NCBI RefSeq assembly: GCF_003641145.1 | Contig: NZ_CP032744.1 | Coordinates: 992,001 to 1,056,000, forward strand | Direction: 5' to 3' | DNA length: 64,000 bases | Source: Lactiplantibacillus paraplantarum | GTDB lineage: Bacteria; Bacillota; Bacilli; Lactobacillales; Lactobacillaceae | Part shown: positions 36,332 to 45,803 of the stretch, in pieces | Layout of the letters: every line of letters begins with the position of its first letter | Numbering within the stretch: the stretch's first letter is position 1 | Program-made: the position numbers and the translations under genes | Notes under the pieces: model-generated | Databases searched by the model: none | Seen by the model: the letters and a program-made list of their open reading frames with translations, nothing else | Told to the model about the DNA's origin: nothing

Positions 36332-37364
36332 GGCAAATTCTATAATTAATCCGAACAGAAATTAAAAAGCCCAAAGCAATCACTTACAATGGTAGTAGCT
36401 AATTCCAACCAATATAGGGAGTGATTACTTTGGGTACATCTACTTTATCACGTTTTCAACGTGGCGCACTAGCACAACTGGTCAATGAGGGGAATAAATC
36501 TTACCAAGTAATGGCTGACGCCTTAGGCGTCGCCAAAGCTACGATTAGCTATGAGTTGGACCGGGTTAAACCTTATGATCCAGAATTAGCTCAGCAAGAT
36601 GCAGATCGCAAAAGGCGGAATTGCGGTCGTCGTTCGATGCTGACGGCAGCATTAGCGACTTTAATTACCAATCACTTACGATTAACCTGGTCACCAGAAA
36701 CCATTGCGGCCGCTTATAACTTGAGCACTGCGTCAATTTATAATTGGCTTAATCGTGGCTGGCTCCCCTTCAAATTGACTGATCTACCCAATCGGAATGT
36801 CCGCCAGCACCGAGTGAGCGAAAATCGGGGGAAATTTACAAGTGGGACTTCCATCGAACAACGGCCAACAACTGTTAATCAACGGTTAGCTTTTGGTCAT
36901 TGGGAAGTAGATACGGTGCTTTCTAGTCGAGGTGAGTCACGATCATGTCTGGTTACATTCGTAGAACGTAAGACCCGACTTCTATGGGCCATCAAAGCCC
37001 CTAATAGAACGGCTAAGGCTCTAAACACCGCCTTTGGCAAGTTTATGGGGGCCTTCGGTCCCCAAGTAAAATCCATTACTGTTGATCATGGTAAAGAGTT
37101 TGCCAATTATCAGGCCTTAGAACAGGATTATCAGATCAAAGTTTATTTTTGCCATCCATATTCACCATGGGAGCGAGGTTCCAATGAATATTTTAATAGA
37201 CGGTTACGCTGGTTCTTCCCGAAAAAGACCAATTTTAGCCAAGTAACGACTGATGAGATCCTAGCAGCACTTGAACTAATTAATCAACGACCATTAAAAA
37301 TACATCATCAACAGACTGCCATTGAAAGATTCCGGGCTTGTTCGGATTAAACTTGTAATTTGCC
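36332..37364 (+). mobile_element. IS30-family insertion sequence, ISLpl1-like
   Basis: The element is about 1033 bp. Imperfect terminal inverted repeats are visible: GGCAAATT-N5-TTAATCCGAACA on the left and its complement TGTTCGGATTAA-N5-AATTTGCC on the right. The dinucleotide AG flanks both ends and could be the target duplication. The transposase is intact. I remember ISLpl1 of L. plantarum as being nearly this length and family. Confidence 0.85.
36430..37350 (+). CDS. IS30-family transposase
   Basis: A 306-residue DDE transposase, apparently complete. The N-terminal helix-turn-helix (YQVMADALGVAKATISYELD) binds the ends. The catalytic core has HWEVDTVLS (first Asp), TVDHGKEFANY (second Asp) and NEYFNRRLRWFFPKK (Glu), the IS30 D-D-33-E pattern. 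I prefer TTG 36430 with GGGAG nine bases ahead; GTG 36421 is in frame and also possible. Confidence 0.93.
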   Translation: MGTSTLSRFQRGALAQLVNEGNKSYQVMADALGVAKATISYELDRVKPYDPELAQQDADRKRRNCGRRSMLTAALATLITNHLRLTWSPETIAAAYNLSTASIYNWLNRGWLPFKLTDLPNRNVRQHRVSENRGKFTSGTSIEQRPTTVNQRLAFGHWEVDTVLSSRGESRSCLVTFVERKTRLLWAIKAPNRTAKALNTAFGKFMGAFGPQVKSITVDHGKEFANYQALEQDYQIKVYFCHPYSPWERGSNEYFNRRLRWFFPKKTNFSQVTTDEILAALELINQRPLKIHHQQTAIERFRACSD

Positions 37365-37550
37365 AGATGCAATTATTAGTAGCCTAAAACGCGATGATAA
37401 TGACTAAATAAAACGCGTGGTAAAATTAGTTAATGAACAGAATGATGCCAGGCTCAGTAGTTCAAGTTTCTTACATTCCCCCTAGGTTTTCCCCGCCGTT
37501 CACGGTACAATTAGACAAGAGCTCAAATTCAAGTGAAAAGGATGTCCGAC

Positions 37551-37856
37551 ATGAATGACGATTGGATCACGGTTTTCCCCGCGGATTATAATAATTCGTA
37601 CCACTTAATTTTGAAACGGGGGACGGCCCATTTTGCGTACTACTACTTTAAGGTCGATAAGTTAGATCAGCGGGTCATTTTCTATGATGATATTGAGCGT
37701 AGCGGCATTTCAATCAAGACCCAAATTACGCGGACGTTTATGCGAGCACTCGTCAAAGCGATTGATTGGCATCCAGTCGGTAATAGCATTATTATCGAGA
37801 TTTATCCAGTTGATCGCAATGAGACTAGGGCAATCCGGCTTTCTTGTGATATCTAG
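37551..37856 (+). CDS. Conserved-looking hypothetical protein (101 aa)
   Basis: A 101-residue soluble protein, beta-rich with many aromatic residues (FAYYYFKVDKLDQRVIFYDD). AAAAGG lies at suitable distance before ATG 37551. I do not recognise the family. It converges on the minus-strand sigma-factor operon and shares the intervening hairpin. It is not obviously linked to the IS upstream. Confidence 0.65.
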   Translation: MNDDWITVFPADYNNSYHLILKRGTAHFAYYYFKVDKLDQRVIFYDDIERSGISIKTQITRTFMRALVKAIDWHPVGNSIIIEIYPVDRNETRAIRLSCDI

Positions 37857-37891
37857 CGCCGAACGTGGTGCCATAAGCTAACTGAATATAA

Positions 37892-37925
37892 TAAAAAATC
37901 CCCGGTCAGCAATTGACCGGGGATT
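37892..37925 (-). terminator. Terminator of the sigma-factor operon
   Basis: AATCCCCGGTCA and TGACCGGGGATT pair perfectly (12 bp) and are followed on the minus strand by TTTTTTAT. It lies 24 bases after the last gene of the minus-strand operon and may also stop the convergent gene. Confidence 0.92.
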
Positions 37926-37948
37926 CTTGTAATAGCAGGTAACGCGGA

Positions 37949-38176
37949 TTAAGCCTTTGGTGCGGTGACAATTGGTGTTTCGATGGTTTCAACGTACTTG
38001 GCGGCGAGTGGTTCGGCAACGAGGTTCTCGCCGTCCTTAACGAACAGCTTCGTGGCTGCTAGATCCGCCATGGCTTTGCTAACGACATCCTTACTCAAGT
38101 TATCGTTGGCGTAGTGTAACTTCAAGTGGTGAACCTTGTTAGTACTAGTTTTAAAGCTTAAGTCTAAAGTTTTCAT
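37949..38176 (-). CDS. DUF2922 family small protein
   Basis: A 75-residue protein with the DUF2922 pattern (LDLSFKTSTNKVHHLKLHYA, then AMADLAATKLFV). TAGGAGGAAACGCCC gives a strong start. It is the last gene of a four-gene minus-strand unit headed by a sigma-like factor and follows a DUF1659 gene, the usual pairing of these two families in Firmicutes. The molecular role is unknown. Confidence 0.85.
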   Translation of the reverse strand: MKTLDLSFKTSTNKVHHLKLHYANDNLSKDVVSKAMADLAATKLFVKDGENLVAEPLAAKYVETIETPIVTAPKA

Positions 38177-38204
38177 GGGCGTTTCCTCCTATATTATGAG
38201 TGTG

Positions 38205-38417
38205 TTAAGCGACGGGTTGTGGATCGTAGCGGTAAGCATTGACCAAGTTAGCGGCCATGAATTGATCGCCCGTCAAGACTTCGACGACCTTACCAAAAGC
38301 AGCGAGTTGTTCGTCAGTCGCGTCTTGGGCGATGCCGTTAAACGTTTGTTTACGTTGTTCGTCCAATTCCGTTGTCGTTTGAACTGTCAGGGTAGCTTTT
38401 AACCAAGTTTTAGTCAT
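38205..38417 (-). CDS. DUF1659 family small protein
   Basis: A 70-residue protein beginning MTKTWLKATLTVQTTTELDE, with the DUF1659 pattern of a beta strand, a conserved RKQTFNGI segment and a C-terminal helix near FMAANLVNAYRYD. CGAGGAGGAACTCATC gives a very strong ribosome site. It lies 28 bases ahead of the DUF2922 gene. The function is unknown, but the strong translation signal implies an abundant product. Confidence 0.85.
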   Translation of the reverse strand: MTKTWLKATLTVQTTTELDEQRKQTFNGIAQDATDEQLAAFGKVVEVLTGDQFMAANLVNAYRYDPQPVA

Positions 38418-38531
38418 GATGAGTTCCTCCTCGAATTTTGTGGTGGTAGGCTGGCCAGCTTACATTAATACAGACGGCTGAGCGAGTCGATTTGTGCACC
38501 GTTTGATTAAACTTTTTTGATTGGCGAGCGT

Positions 38532-38726
38532 TTAGTCGGCAAACTCGGTGACAGTTTGGACAGTAATACTGATAATCGTGTCAGCAAATAGTGGGCTGAG
38601 GACGGCCATTAGAGTGGCGAGATCAGCGTCCGTTAGCTCCCGACCAGCGGACCAGTGTTGATGCGCCTGATGTTGTTTGGTGTCAGTTGTTGTAATAATG
38701 AGGTGAGTGTTCATCCAATTATGCAT
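38532..38726 (-). CDS. Small protein of unknown function (64 aa)
   Basis: A 64-residue ORF (MHNWMNTHLIITTTDTKQHQ at its start) with AAAGGAGC placed six bases before the ATG. The segment LIITTTDTKQHQAHQHW resembles the N-terminal strand of the DUF1659/DUF2922 neighbours, so it may be a third, diverged member of the same small-protein set. It lies between the sigma-like gene and DUF1659. Family not recognised. Confidence 0.65.
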   Translation of the reverse strand: MHNWMNTHLIITTTDTKQHQAHQHWSAGRELTDADLATLMAVLSPLFADTIISITVQTVTEFAD

Positions 38727-38766
38727 ATGGGGCTCCTTTCGTATTGAGCAAATGTCGGTTTTAGTA

Positions 38767-39315
38767 TTAGTTACGGGCTTGTTGCTGATAGAGTTGGTGA
38801 GCTTTAGTGAGCAAGCGGGTTCGCCAGTTATAGACGGTCCGACGGCTGACTTGATGACGGTGCATGATGCTTGCAACCGACTGTTCTTCCAGAAAAAATT
38901 CAGTAAGGTAAATGCGTTCACCCGGACGACATTGTGCTAAGAGTTCCGTTAATAATGCGGCTAATTGCCAATGGATCTCTTGATCAGCCATCGGGTCAAT
39001 GGCGATGGGCAGGGCGTGCTCCAGCTTGACCTGCGATTGCGTCCGCAAAGTTTGTTTACGCAAATAGTCAACGGTTCGCCACTTGATGCGCCGAAAAGCA
39101 AATTTGCGAAAGTCTGCCAAGTTGGCAGGCAGTTCAGGCTCATAGTTCTGATAGGCGGCTAGCCAGGTCAGATGTGCCACGGTAACACAATCCTCAAATT
39201 GCGGGTGATATTTGGTCACGTGTGCGGCCTTCAAAGCGCCATACAACAGGCGTTGGTGTTCTGGCTGTGCGAGTAGGTCAAAGGCGGCTTGATTATCAAA
39301 ACGGTCAGCGTGCAT
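38767..39315 (-). CDS. Sigma-70-like / ComX-SigH-type transcription factor
   Basis: A 182-residue protein with the layout of small alternative sigma factors. Residues about 40-90 (VTVAHLTWLAAYQNYEPELP, then FRKFAFRRIKWRTVDYLRKQ) resemble region 2. Residues about 143-177 form a region-4 helix-turn-helix (EQSVASIMHRHQVSRRTVYN). AGG lies eight bases before the ATG. It heads the operon with three small genes and diverges from a ComK-like gene. The targets are unknown. Confidence 0.8.
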   Translation of the reverse strand: MHADRFDNQAAFDLLAQPEHQRLLYGALKAAHVTKYHPQFEDCVTVAHLTWLAAYQNYEPELPANLADFRKFAFRRIKWRTVDYLRKQTLRTQSQVKLEHALPIAIDPMADQEIHWQLAALLTELLAQCRPGERIYLTEFFLEEQSVASIMHRHQVSRRTVYNWRTRLLTKAHQLYQQQARN

Positions 39316-39593
39316 TGAAATAACCTCATTCTATCGTTAATTACCTTGGCCAAGGTTGAGTCTAGTGTAGTGAGTGGTCAGTAATGGTGCAGGTGGTGAA
39401 AACGGACTGAAAAGTGACGATTTGTTTTCATTATTAATGTTCCGGTTAGATTTGAGCAATTCAATGACCAAGTGCTTTCCTAGATTGTATGTAATTGTTA
39501 TGATGTGATTAATCTAATTAACCGCGAACGGGCGGGGGCGTTCAGCCGGTGAATGTTAGAGAAAATACTTATCTCTAGGGGGCTTTACCACCT
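39316..39593. promoter_or_regulatory. Divergent regulatory region with a 14-bp palindrome
   Basis: This 278-bp region separates the sigma-like gene from the ComK-like gene. ACCTTGGCCAAGGT (39343-39356) is a perfect palindrome lying 28 bases upstream of the sigma-like start. It could be an operator controlling the sigma operon. No ORF is supported. Confidence 0.5.
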
Positions 39594-40310
39594 ATGACCC
39601 AAAATATTGACGATCCGCATCACGTTAACTCTTTTTGGCATCTCGAATCTGGTACTTGGGACACCCGACAGCCACAGCGATTATTACCAATAGCGACGCG
39701 TTCAGATATTGATATAATCGACGTGCTGGAGACAATTTTTCTGCTTGACATTAAACACTTGGCATGCGCCGAGAATACCTTGATTTTTGACCGTCAACGG
39801 GGACTGATTAAGACTAAGCTGACAACGCGACAAATCATGATGACTTATGCAGTCCAACTAGGCTTTTCTGGGACCCAACTAATTAAACGGCTGGCTAGTC
39901 AGTTAGGACTATCGATGCATAAACTACCGGTGATTCATGGTGCTGCTATCTTGATGCCGCTAGGAACGGCCAAACGGGGAACGACTAGTTGGTATAATCG
40001 ACATTATTTGGCGCATATCGAAGATCAAGGCTTTATGACTGCTTTGATTTATGACGGTCCCATCACGGTTCGCGTCGATGCGAGCAAGCGGGTCGTTACT
40101 CGTCAATTGGCTAAGGCGGGGCAACTGCAACTAGCAGTCCAGGAACACCATCACCGCCGCGCAGTTCCAAATCAGTCATCACCGACCGTATTGGATGCGG
40201 ATCAAGCGATGATGCAGTCATACACCGATCAGGTCTTAAAACATTATGGAATTTTAGCACTGCCTGGGGAAATTAGTTGGTTGACCCGGCAGTTTTTCGG
40301 TAAACTATAA
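39594..40310 (+). CDS. ComK-like competence transcription factor
   Basis: A 238-residue protein that resembles ComK in its middle: KLPVIHGAAILMPLGTAKRG followed by TTSWYNRHYLAHIED lines up with the KPPI...FLFPT...CGWISH region of Bacillus ComK, and a C-terminal helix follows. The N-terminal ~60 residues are not recognised. ComK binds AT-boxes and drives DNA-uptake genes in Bacillus. The gene faces a sigma-like gene and precedes recX by 33 bases. The identification is by pattern only. Confidence 0.68.
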   Translation: MTQNIDDPHHVNSFWHLESGTWDTRQPQRLLPIATRSDIDIIDVLETIFLLDIKHLACAENTLIFDRQRGLIKTKLTTRQIMMTYAVQLGFSGTQLIKRLASQLGLSMHKLPVIHGAAILMPLGTAKRGTTSWYNRHYLAHIEDQGFMTALIYDGPITVRVDASKRVVTRQLAKAGQLQLAVQEHHHRRAVPNQSSPTVLDADQAMMQSYTDQVLKHYGILALPGEISWLTRQFFGKL

Positions 40311-40319
40311 TCGTGATGA

Positions 40320-41147
<828 letters not shown>

Positions 41148-41244
41148 AAAGGTTGAATTACCTGCCCGCACGCTATAAAAATCTGGTATAATGTTTAATG
41201 AAATTCGATGAAAATTTACCCTCAAGTTAGAAAGTTGGGTTAAT

Positions 41245-41793
41245 ATGGCGCGCGAGGCTAAAGGACCTAAGGAAGGCGACTTCATTACGATCAAAAGCTA
41301 TAAGCACGACGGAAGTTTACATCGAACTTGGCGCGATACAATGGTACTCAAAACAAGCGAGAACGTACTAATTGGTTGTAACGATCACACACTGGTTACC
41401 GAAGATGATGGCCGCCGGTGGGTGACGCGGGAACCTGCCATCGTTTATTTTCATAAGCATTATTGGTTTAATATCGTGGCGATGATTCGCGATAACGGCG
41501 TTTCATACTATTGCAACTTAGCATCACCATACGTGTTAGATAAAGAGGCTTTGAAGTACATCGATTACGATCTGGATGTTAAAGTCTTTCCCGATGGTGA
41601 GCGGCGGTTGTTGGATGTGGATGAGTACGAAGAACACGGTGCCCAGTGGCGTTATTCGGCTGATACTGATCGCATTTTAAAAGCAAATGTGAAAGTGCTG
41701 GTTGATTGGATTAAGAATAAAAAAGGCCCGTTTTCGCAAGACTACATCGATATCTGGTATAGTCGCTATCAAGAATTATCACGTCGGCAATAG
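41245..41793 (+). CDS. DUF402 / UPF0374 nucleoside di-/triphosphatase
   Basis: A 182-residue protein of the DUF402 family, characterised in staphylococci as a nucleoside tri- and diphosphatase (Ntdp). The signature [23 protein letters not shown] region, with its acidic metal-binding cluster, and [18 protein letters not shown] are clear. The length is standard. It has its own start region 97 bases after recX. Confidence 0.9.
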   Translation: MAREAKGPKEGDFITIKSYKHDGSLHRTWRDTMVLKTSENVLIGCNDHTLVTEDDGRRWVTREPAIVYFHKHYWFNIVAMIRDNGVSYYCNLASPYVLDKEALKYIDYDLDVKVFPDGERRLLDVDEYEEHGAQWRYSADTDRILKANVKVLVDWIKNKKGPFSQDYIDIWYSRYQELSRRQ

Positions 41794-41828
41794 TTCTGCT
41801 GACGGTCTGTCAGCGGCGTAATTAAAGT

Positions 41829-41867
41829 ACAAAAGGGAGTGACCCCGTGGTGGGTGCTCCCTTTTGT
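41829..41867. terminator. Hairpin terminator
   Basis: ACAAAAGGGAG and CTCCCTTTTGT pair perfectly, with inner ACCC/GGGT pairing. It lies 36 bases after the DUF402 stop codon. Confidence 0.75.
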
Positions 41868-41949
41868 GTTGGCTGGGCCATCTTTAGTGGTGTTGATTAA
41901 AATGACTAACTGACCGTCACAGTTGACACCGTTTGCTATAATTAGGAAA

Positions 41950-41990
41950 ATAAAAAATGACCCACAAGCATTACTTGCGAGTCATTGGGG
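41950..41990 (-). terminator. Terminator of the NlpC/P60 gene
   Basis: AATGAC-N3-CAAG pairs with CTTG-N3-GTCATT; on the minus strand the stem runs into a T-rich TTTTTTATTTTCC tract. It lies about 20 bases after the minus-strand stop codon. Confidence 0.7.
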
Positions 41991-42010
41991 AACTTGAACG
42001 ATCAATATAA

Positions 42011-42742
42011 TTAAGCGCCAAAGTTGACTGGTCGTGAATAACCGACTGCGTGCCACCAAGGAACGTAGACTTTTTCATTCTTAACGCCGTTATTTTGAGC
42101 ATCGATCATCTTTCCACCACCGACATAGATGCCGACATGCGAAATCGAGCCGGTATTATTGCCGAAGAAGACGAGATCGCCCTTTTGAGCGCGTTGCTTA
42201 GAAATTTTGGGATACTGACGGTATTGCGCTTGCGCGATCCGCGGCAGGGTCTTTTGGGCCGCTTGCTGGAAGACATATTTGGTATAACCAGAACAATCGA
42301 AGGTGTTTGGACCGACTGCACCGTAAACATAACGATGACCAAGCTTAGACTTGGCGACGTTGTAGAGGTTGGTGAAGGATCGGGTGCTCTTCTTAACGGA
42401 ACCAGTCTTGACCCAGCCCCGAACGCGGTTATTCGCACTCGTGATGAAATAATAATTAGCCGTCGTACGATTTGCTAAGCGGACTTGCCGTTGTTGGGTA
42501 ACAAACCAAGTTGGATTGCCGTAACGACGGAGCGTACCGAGATTTTTGATTTTGAGATTGTTAGTTGCGCCACTCATATTATAAAGTCCACCCTGTGGAT
42601 TTTTAGTAAGGTAGGCGCTTCGTGTGACGGTCGTGGTTTTGATGATACGATTGGTTGCTTGGGCATCGACGTTAGGCGCTTGCCAAAGTCCAATTGCGAG
42701 GCCTAAAATAGTAACAATTAGTGCGATAAGGCGTTGTCTCAT
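42011..42742 (-). CDS. Secreted NlpC/P60 endopeptidase with SH3-like N-terminus
   Basis: A 243-residue peptidoglycan hydrolase. A signal peptide covers residues 1-27 (LIALIVTILGLAIGLWQAPN, cleavage after VDA). Residues about 35-120 form an SH3-like wall-binding region (SAYLTKNPQGGLYNMSG). Residues about 125-243 are NlpC/P60: Cys150 in NTFDCSGYTKYVF and His202 in SISHVGIYVGGGKMIDAQ. ATG 42742 follows GGGGAGGAACTACAT. It should cleave wall peptide stems. It is monocistronic with its own terminator. Confidence 0.93.
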   Translation of the reverse strand: MRQRLIALIVTILGLAIGLWQAPNVDAQATNRIIKTTTVTRSAYLTKNPQGGLYNMSGATNNLKIKNLGTLRRYGNPTWFVTQQRQVRLANRTTANYYFITSANNRVRGWVKTGSVKKSTRSFTNLYNVAKSKLGHRYVYGAVGPNTFDCSGYTKYVFQQAAQKTLPRIAQAQYRQYPKISKQRAQKGDLVFFGNNTGSISHVGIYVGGGKMIDAQNNGVKNEKVYVPWWHAVGYSRPVNFGA

Positions 42743-42917
42743 ATGTAGTTCCTCCCCGAAATTCCCCGTGTCCATTCCATTCATTAACGCTGACCTTATC
42801 ATAAGCGGTCATTGTAACAAAGCTGTTGCAAATGGGTTGCGGTTCGATTAAGTAATGTCAACAGCTTGAGTGGATTAATAATAATTGATGAGATCTTGAT
42901 TGATAGGAGTGACGAAG

Positions 42918-43295
42918 ATGGCTTTTTTGAAGATTGATAATGGTGAACTACTTAAAAACATTCGGCAGTTTGCCAAGAAGAATGGGCTCACCTTAGCGGA
43001 AGTCGCAACCTTAGCGGGGTTGAGCGCGAGTGCCATCTATAGTTGGAAAAAGCACACGCCGTCAGTGGGCACGCTTAAAGAAGTGGCCCAAGTGCTCGGT
43101 ACGAGTTATACCAAGTTGGTTGGTAAGGATAAAGAACCGACTGCCAAGACTACGAATGCTGCGGCGGTCGATCTGAAAAAAGTAGTTGAAAACAAGAAAA
43201 ATCAGTTTGAATATGACGGCCAGCCAATTACTAATGAACAGATGAAAATCATTCGCAACGTCTTGAAATCAATGTTCAAGACGCCACGCCTTTAA
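42918..43295 (+). CDS. XRE-family helix-turn-helix regulator
   Basis: A 125-residue protein. Residues about 12-68 form a lambda-repressor-type helix-turn-helix (GLTLAEVATLAGLSASAIYS, then TPSVGTLKEVAQVLGTS). The C-terminal ~50 residues are lysine-rich and end with ITNEQMKIIRNVLKSMF, a segment seen at the end of small XRE regulators in lactobacilli. ATG 42918 follows ATAGGAGTGACGAAG. Targets are unknown. Confidence 0.88.
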   Translation: MAFLKIDNGELLKNIRQFAKKNGLTLAEVATLAGLSASAIYSWKKHTPSVGTLKEVAQVLGTSYTKLVGKDKEPTAKTTNAAAVDLKKVVENKKNQFEYDGQPITNEQMKIIRNVLKSMFKTPRL

Positions 43296-43448
43296 TTTTA
43301 AGTAAAATCCGGTTCTTTTAAGTGCAACTACGGCGTGCTTAGTGTAAAATATTGCTCAGTTACTCGAATAATTGCTAGCAGCGCTTGACGGTTTTAGACG
43401 AATGGTGCACAATGGCAACAATTATGGAACGAATTGGGAGATGGGCGT

Positions 43449-43643
43449 ATGAAAAAAGTTACTACCGCATTAGCAAAAAAGAATATCAACCAGTTGTTAA
43501 CGATTGTTAATCAAAGCCACGATACCATTGAGGTGGAAAATCCCAATACCCAAGATTCGGCGGTGATGGTTAGTATGAAGGACTGGTTACAGATTGTTAG
43601 TCAGTTAGCCAAAACGAATCATCATGATATGGAATTTAGTTAA
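43449..43643 (+). CDS. Phd/YefM-like antitoxin-type protein without partner
   Basis: A 64-residue protein with the Phd/YefM N-terminal fold: ALAKKNINQLLTIVNQSHDT, then VMVSMKDWLQIVSQL. GGGAGATGGGCGT precedes ATG 43449. No toxin gene is adjacent: the next 1 kb is non-coding. It may be an orphan antitoxin or a stand-alone DNA-binding regulator. Confidence 0.72.
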   Translation: MKKVTTALAKKNINQLLTIVNQSHDTIEVENPNTQDSAVMVSMKDWLQIVSQLAKTNHHDMEFS

Positions 43644-43698
43644 ATCAATCAAGCGAACTAACTAGGCATCAGCAGGCTGGTTGTTAGTCCGATAATTT

Positions 43699-43741
43699 TA
43701 AAAAGGCACCGTCGACAGTGATTGTCGATGATGCCTTTTTA
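43699..43741 (+). terminator. Terminator
   Basis: AAAAAGGCA and TGCCTTTTT with inner GTCGACA/TGTCGAT pairing form a long stem with a T-run, about 55 bases after the Phd-like gene. Confidence 0.88.
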
Positions 43742-43748
43742 GTATGGT

Positions 43749-43892
43749 TTAAAGCGTTGCGGTTTGTGTTAAGATTTGCTCGATTTGGCCACCAATTGTA
43801 TTCATAGTCGACCATTTTGCTTGATTGGCAAAGAAAACCATCGCAATTTTACTATCATTAGATCCGACGTAAAGGCTGTACAAATTGTTATC
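43749..43892 (-). pseudogene. C-terminal stump of a serine hydrolase gene
   Basis: The minus strand reads 47 residues ending in TAA. The segment DNNLYSLYVGSNDSKIAMVF lines up without gaps with DNNFHTYYMGSRNAKVALVL at the end of the intact serine hydrolase at 30713-31891, and FFANQ matches LFENQ. The rest of the gene is missing: upstream sequence switches at about 43893-43905 into a repeated non-coding element. It is a truncated paralogue. Confidence 0.82.
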
Positions 43893-43904
43893 AGCACTTC
43901 AACA

Positions 43905-44597
43905 CAGATTTGAGCCGAAGTCCGCATCTCAAATACTGGTCTTCCACGCTTCAAGGCAATACTGTTGAAACGTGTTCGGGTCAGACCAGGACTTCCAGTT
44001 AGGGACGCTAGGACGCCAAGCGGAAGCCCACCGCTTAACGCCCTAGCTAGGCTAATCCTCAGTCCCACCCGTCTGAACCGCACACTCTTGAATCACTGAG
44101 CATCATCAGAAATACCTTCCAGCCGGGATCGTGTTTGAATGTCAGCTATTGATGGTCTCAACTTTAATTAAACTAGTCGCTGTTTCATATACAGCAACAG
44201 CTTAAGATGCAATTATTTGGATTGGCAGTAACTGCAATCAGCTATTCCACAATCAATTGTACCAAGGAGCGTAAGCGTTTATCAGCCATTCGAGCGGTTT
44301 TCCGACACGTGCTCGGTGCCACTGAAGCCTATACTTGCTACGCCAACGGACTAATGCCAAGACCGCATTAATCCGTTGGCGTAGCAATGTTCGGTTTCAA
44401 CCCGTGGTCTCTCACAGGCTTTTAGATCGGAGGGGCTGGATGACAATGCTCAGTAGCCAAATTATTCTTAGCTGGAAGCGAATTTCTTCCGGCTTAGAAT
44501 AAGACTCGTATTTGAGATGACGCGGGCCGTGCGTTAGCTCAAATCGACGTCGGCTACGTTCCAGCAATTGGCACCCAGCCCCAGAGGTCGGCATCGA
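43905..44597 (-). repeat. Diverged repeat element, copy A (end-truncated)
   Basis: About 0.7 kb on the minus strand is homologous to the plus-strand element at 55222-56044. It keeps the left terminal repeat (CCAGCAATTGGCACCCAG, 44560-44577) and the internal stems, but the other terminus is lost where it meets the serine hydrolase stump. Stem arms are conserved between copies while loops differ. The apparent 60-codon ORF inside it is shared with copy B but has no ribosome site and is not thought to be a gene. Confidence 0.75.
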
Positions 44598-44712
44598 ACG
44601 TGCATTGCTGACGAACAGTAATCTAACAACGGCATCTTTTTAACCAAATTAATAACAAATTACTAACAAAACACGTGTCATCATATATGAGCGCAGTTAA
44701 CTGAGTATCAGT
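44598..44712. other. Non-coding region after hicD
   Basis: About 115 bases between the end of copy A and the hicD stop codon. Weak similarity to the left flank of copy B (ATTACTGTTCGTCAG in reverse) extends about 25 bases beyond the terminal repeat. No terminator for hicD is obvious. Confidence 0.4.
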
Positions 44713-45639
44713 TTAATCAGTCTGACTTTCCGCATACTTTGTCTTGATGTAATCTGCTGAAACTTGTAATTTCTTTAATTCTTCATCGGTCAGATCCAAT
44801 TGAACTTGTTCAACGATGCCGTCGCGACCAACGACTGCTGGATATGAGAGGTAAACGCCGTATTCTTCCCGGAAGTTTGAGACGGGGAGTTCGGTGAGTG
44901 CGTCATTTAAGACCGTGGTAGCTAAGCGCACCGCAGCCGTTGCAACGCCGTAACTCGTATACTTTTTACCATGAAAGACTCGGAAGCCGCCATCCCGTGA
45001 TTCGGCATCTAATTTTGCTAAATCCAAGCCGCGTTTGGCCGCCAATTCAGTAATGGGCTGGCCCAGAACTCGGACGGTTGACCAAGCCGTGAATTGAGAA
45101 TTACCATGTTCGCCTAAGTTGTAGCCGGCCACTGATCGTGAGTCGAGGTGTAAGGCACTGGCAACAGCGCGTTTCATCCGTGCAGAGTCCAACAATGTTC
45201 CGGTTCCAATTACGTGATTCTTAGGCAAACCAGTGACTGCTTGGTAGATCGAGGTGATGACGTCCACCGGATTGGTGATGACAACTAGAATTCCGTTAAA
45301 GCCACTCGCCTTGATCTTAGCAGCAACGTCTTTGACTTGTGTGCTGGTGAAGGGCAGTTCAAGAAAGCGGTCATTAGTTGGTGAATCTTGTAACTTAATA
45401 TTACCAACGGCCGAAATAATGACGTCGGCATCAATTAGACTGCTATAGTCATTGACGATAATGTTTGTGTGGTAAGGTAAATTGGGCATGGCGTCTTGAA
45501 AATCGAGAGCGTCAGCTTCCACTTTGCTATTATTCGTATCGATTAGGACGAGGTCGTCTGCAAATCCGTTGGCAACGATGTAGTGTGCAGCGGTTGAACC
45601 GACGTGGCCCATTCCAATGATGGCAATTTTACGTGACAT
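44713..45639 (-). CDS. hicD: L-2-hydroxyisocaproate dehydrogenase (LDH/MDH superfamily)
   Basis: A 308-residue NAD-dependent 2-hydroxyacid dehydrogenase. [15 protein letters not shown] is the NAD-binding turn, [10 protein letters not shown] the conserved NPVD, and [11 protein letters not shown] carries the catalytic His178. The sequence follows the Weissella confusa L-HicDH pattern closely ([23 protein letters not shown]) rather than glycolytic LDH. It reduces branched 2-oxoacids from amino-acid breakdown, complementing the GdhA-supplied transamination. ATG 45639 follows AAAGGAG. Confidence 0.9.
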   Translation of the reverse strand: MSRKIAIIGMGHVGSTAAHYIVANGFADDLVLIDTNNSKVEADALDFQDAMPNLPYHTNIIVNDYSSLIDADVIISAVGNIKLQDSPTNDRFLELPFTSTQVKDVAAKIKASGFNGILVVITNPVDVITSIYQAVTGLPKNHVIGTGTLLDSARMKRAVASALHLDSRSVAGYNLGEHGNSQFTAWSTVRVLGQPITELAAKRGLDLAKLDAESRDGGFRVFHGKKYTSYGVATAAVRLATTVLNDALTELPVSNFREEYGVYLSYPAVVGRDGIVEQVQLDLTDEELKKLQVSADYIKTKYAESQTD

Positions 45640-45803
45640 AAATAAAAACTCCTTTAAAAGTTTATCGTTCATTAATTAAATTACCATTATTCTCATTGAT
45701 TTTAAATAGAATTTGTGAGAAATTTCAAAATCGTATTCGAATGAATTGAAATAGGGTATAATTAACGCATTATATGGTTGTATCAAGAAAGGGAGGAGCG
45801 CGA

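Noticed and set aside
44412..44594. Sixty-codon minus-strand ORF in repeat copy A, with a homologue at 55192-55407
   Set aside because: The shared ORF has no ribosome site, lies over stem arms that explain its conservation, and its composition is not protein-like. The structure of the element accounts for the similarity better.
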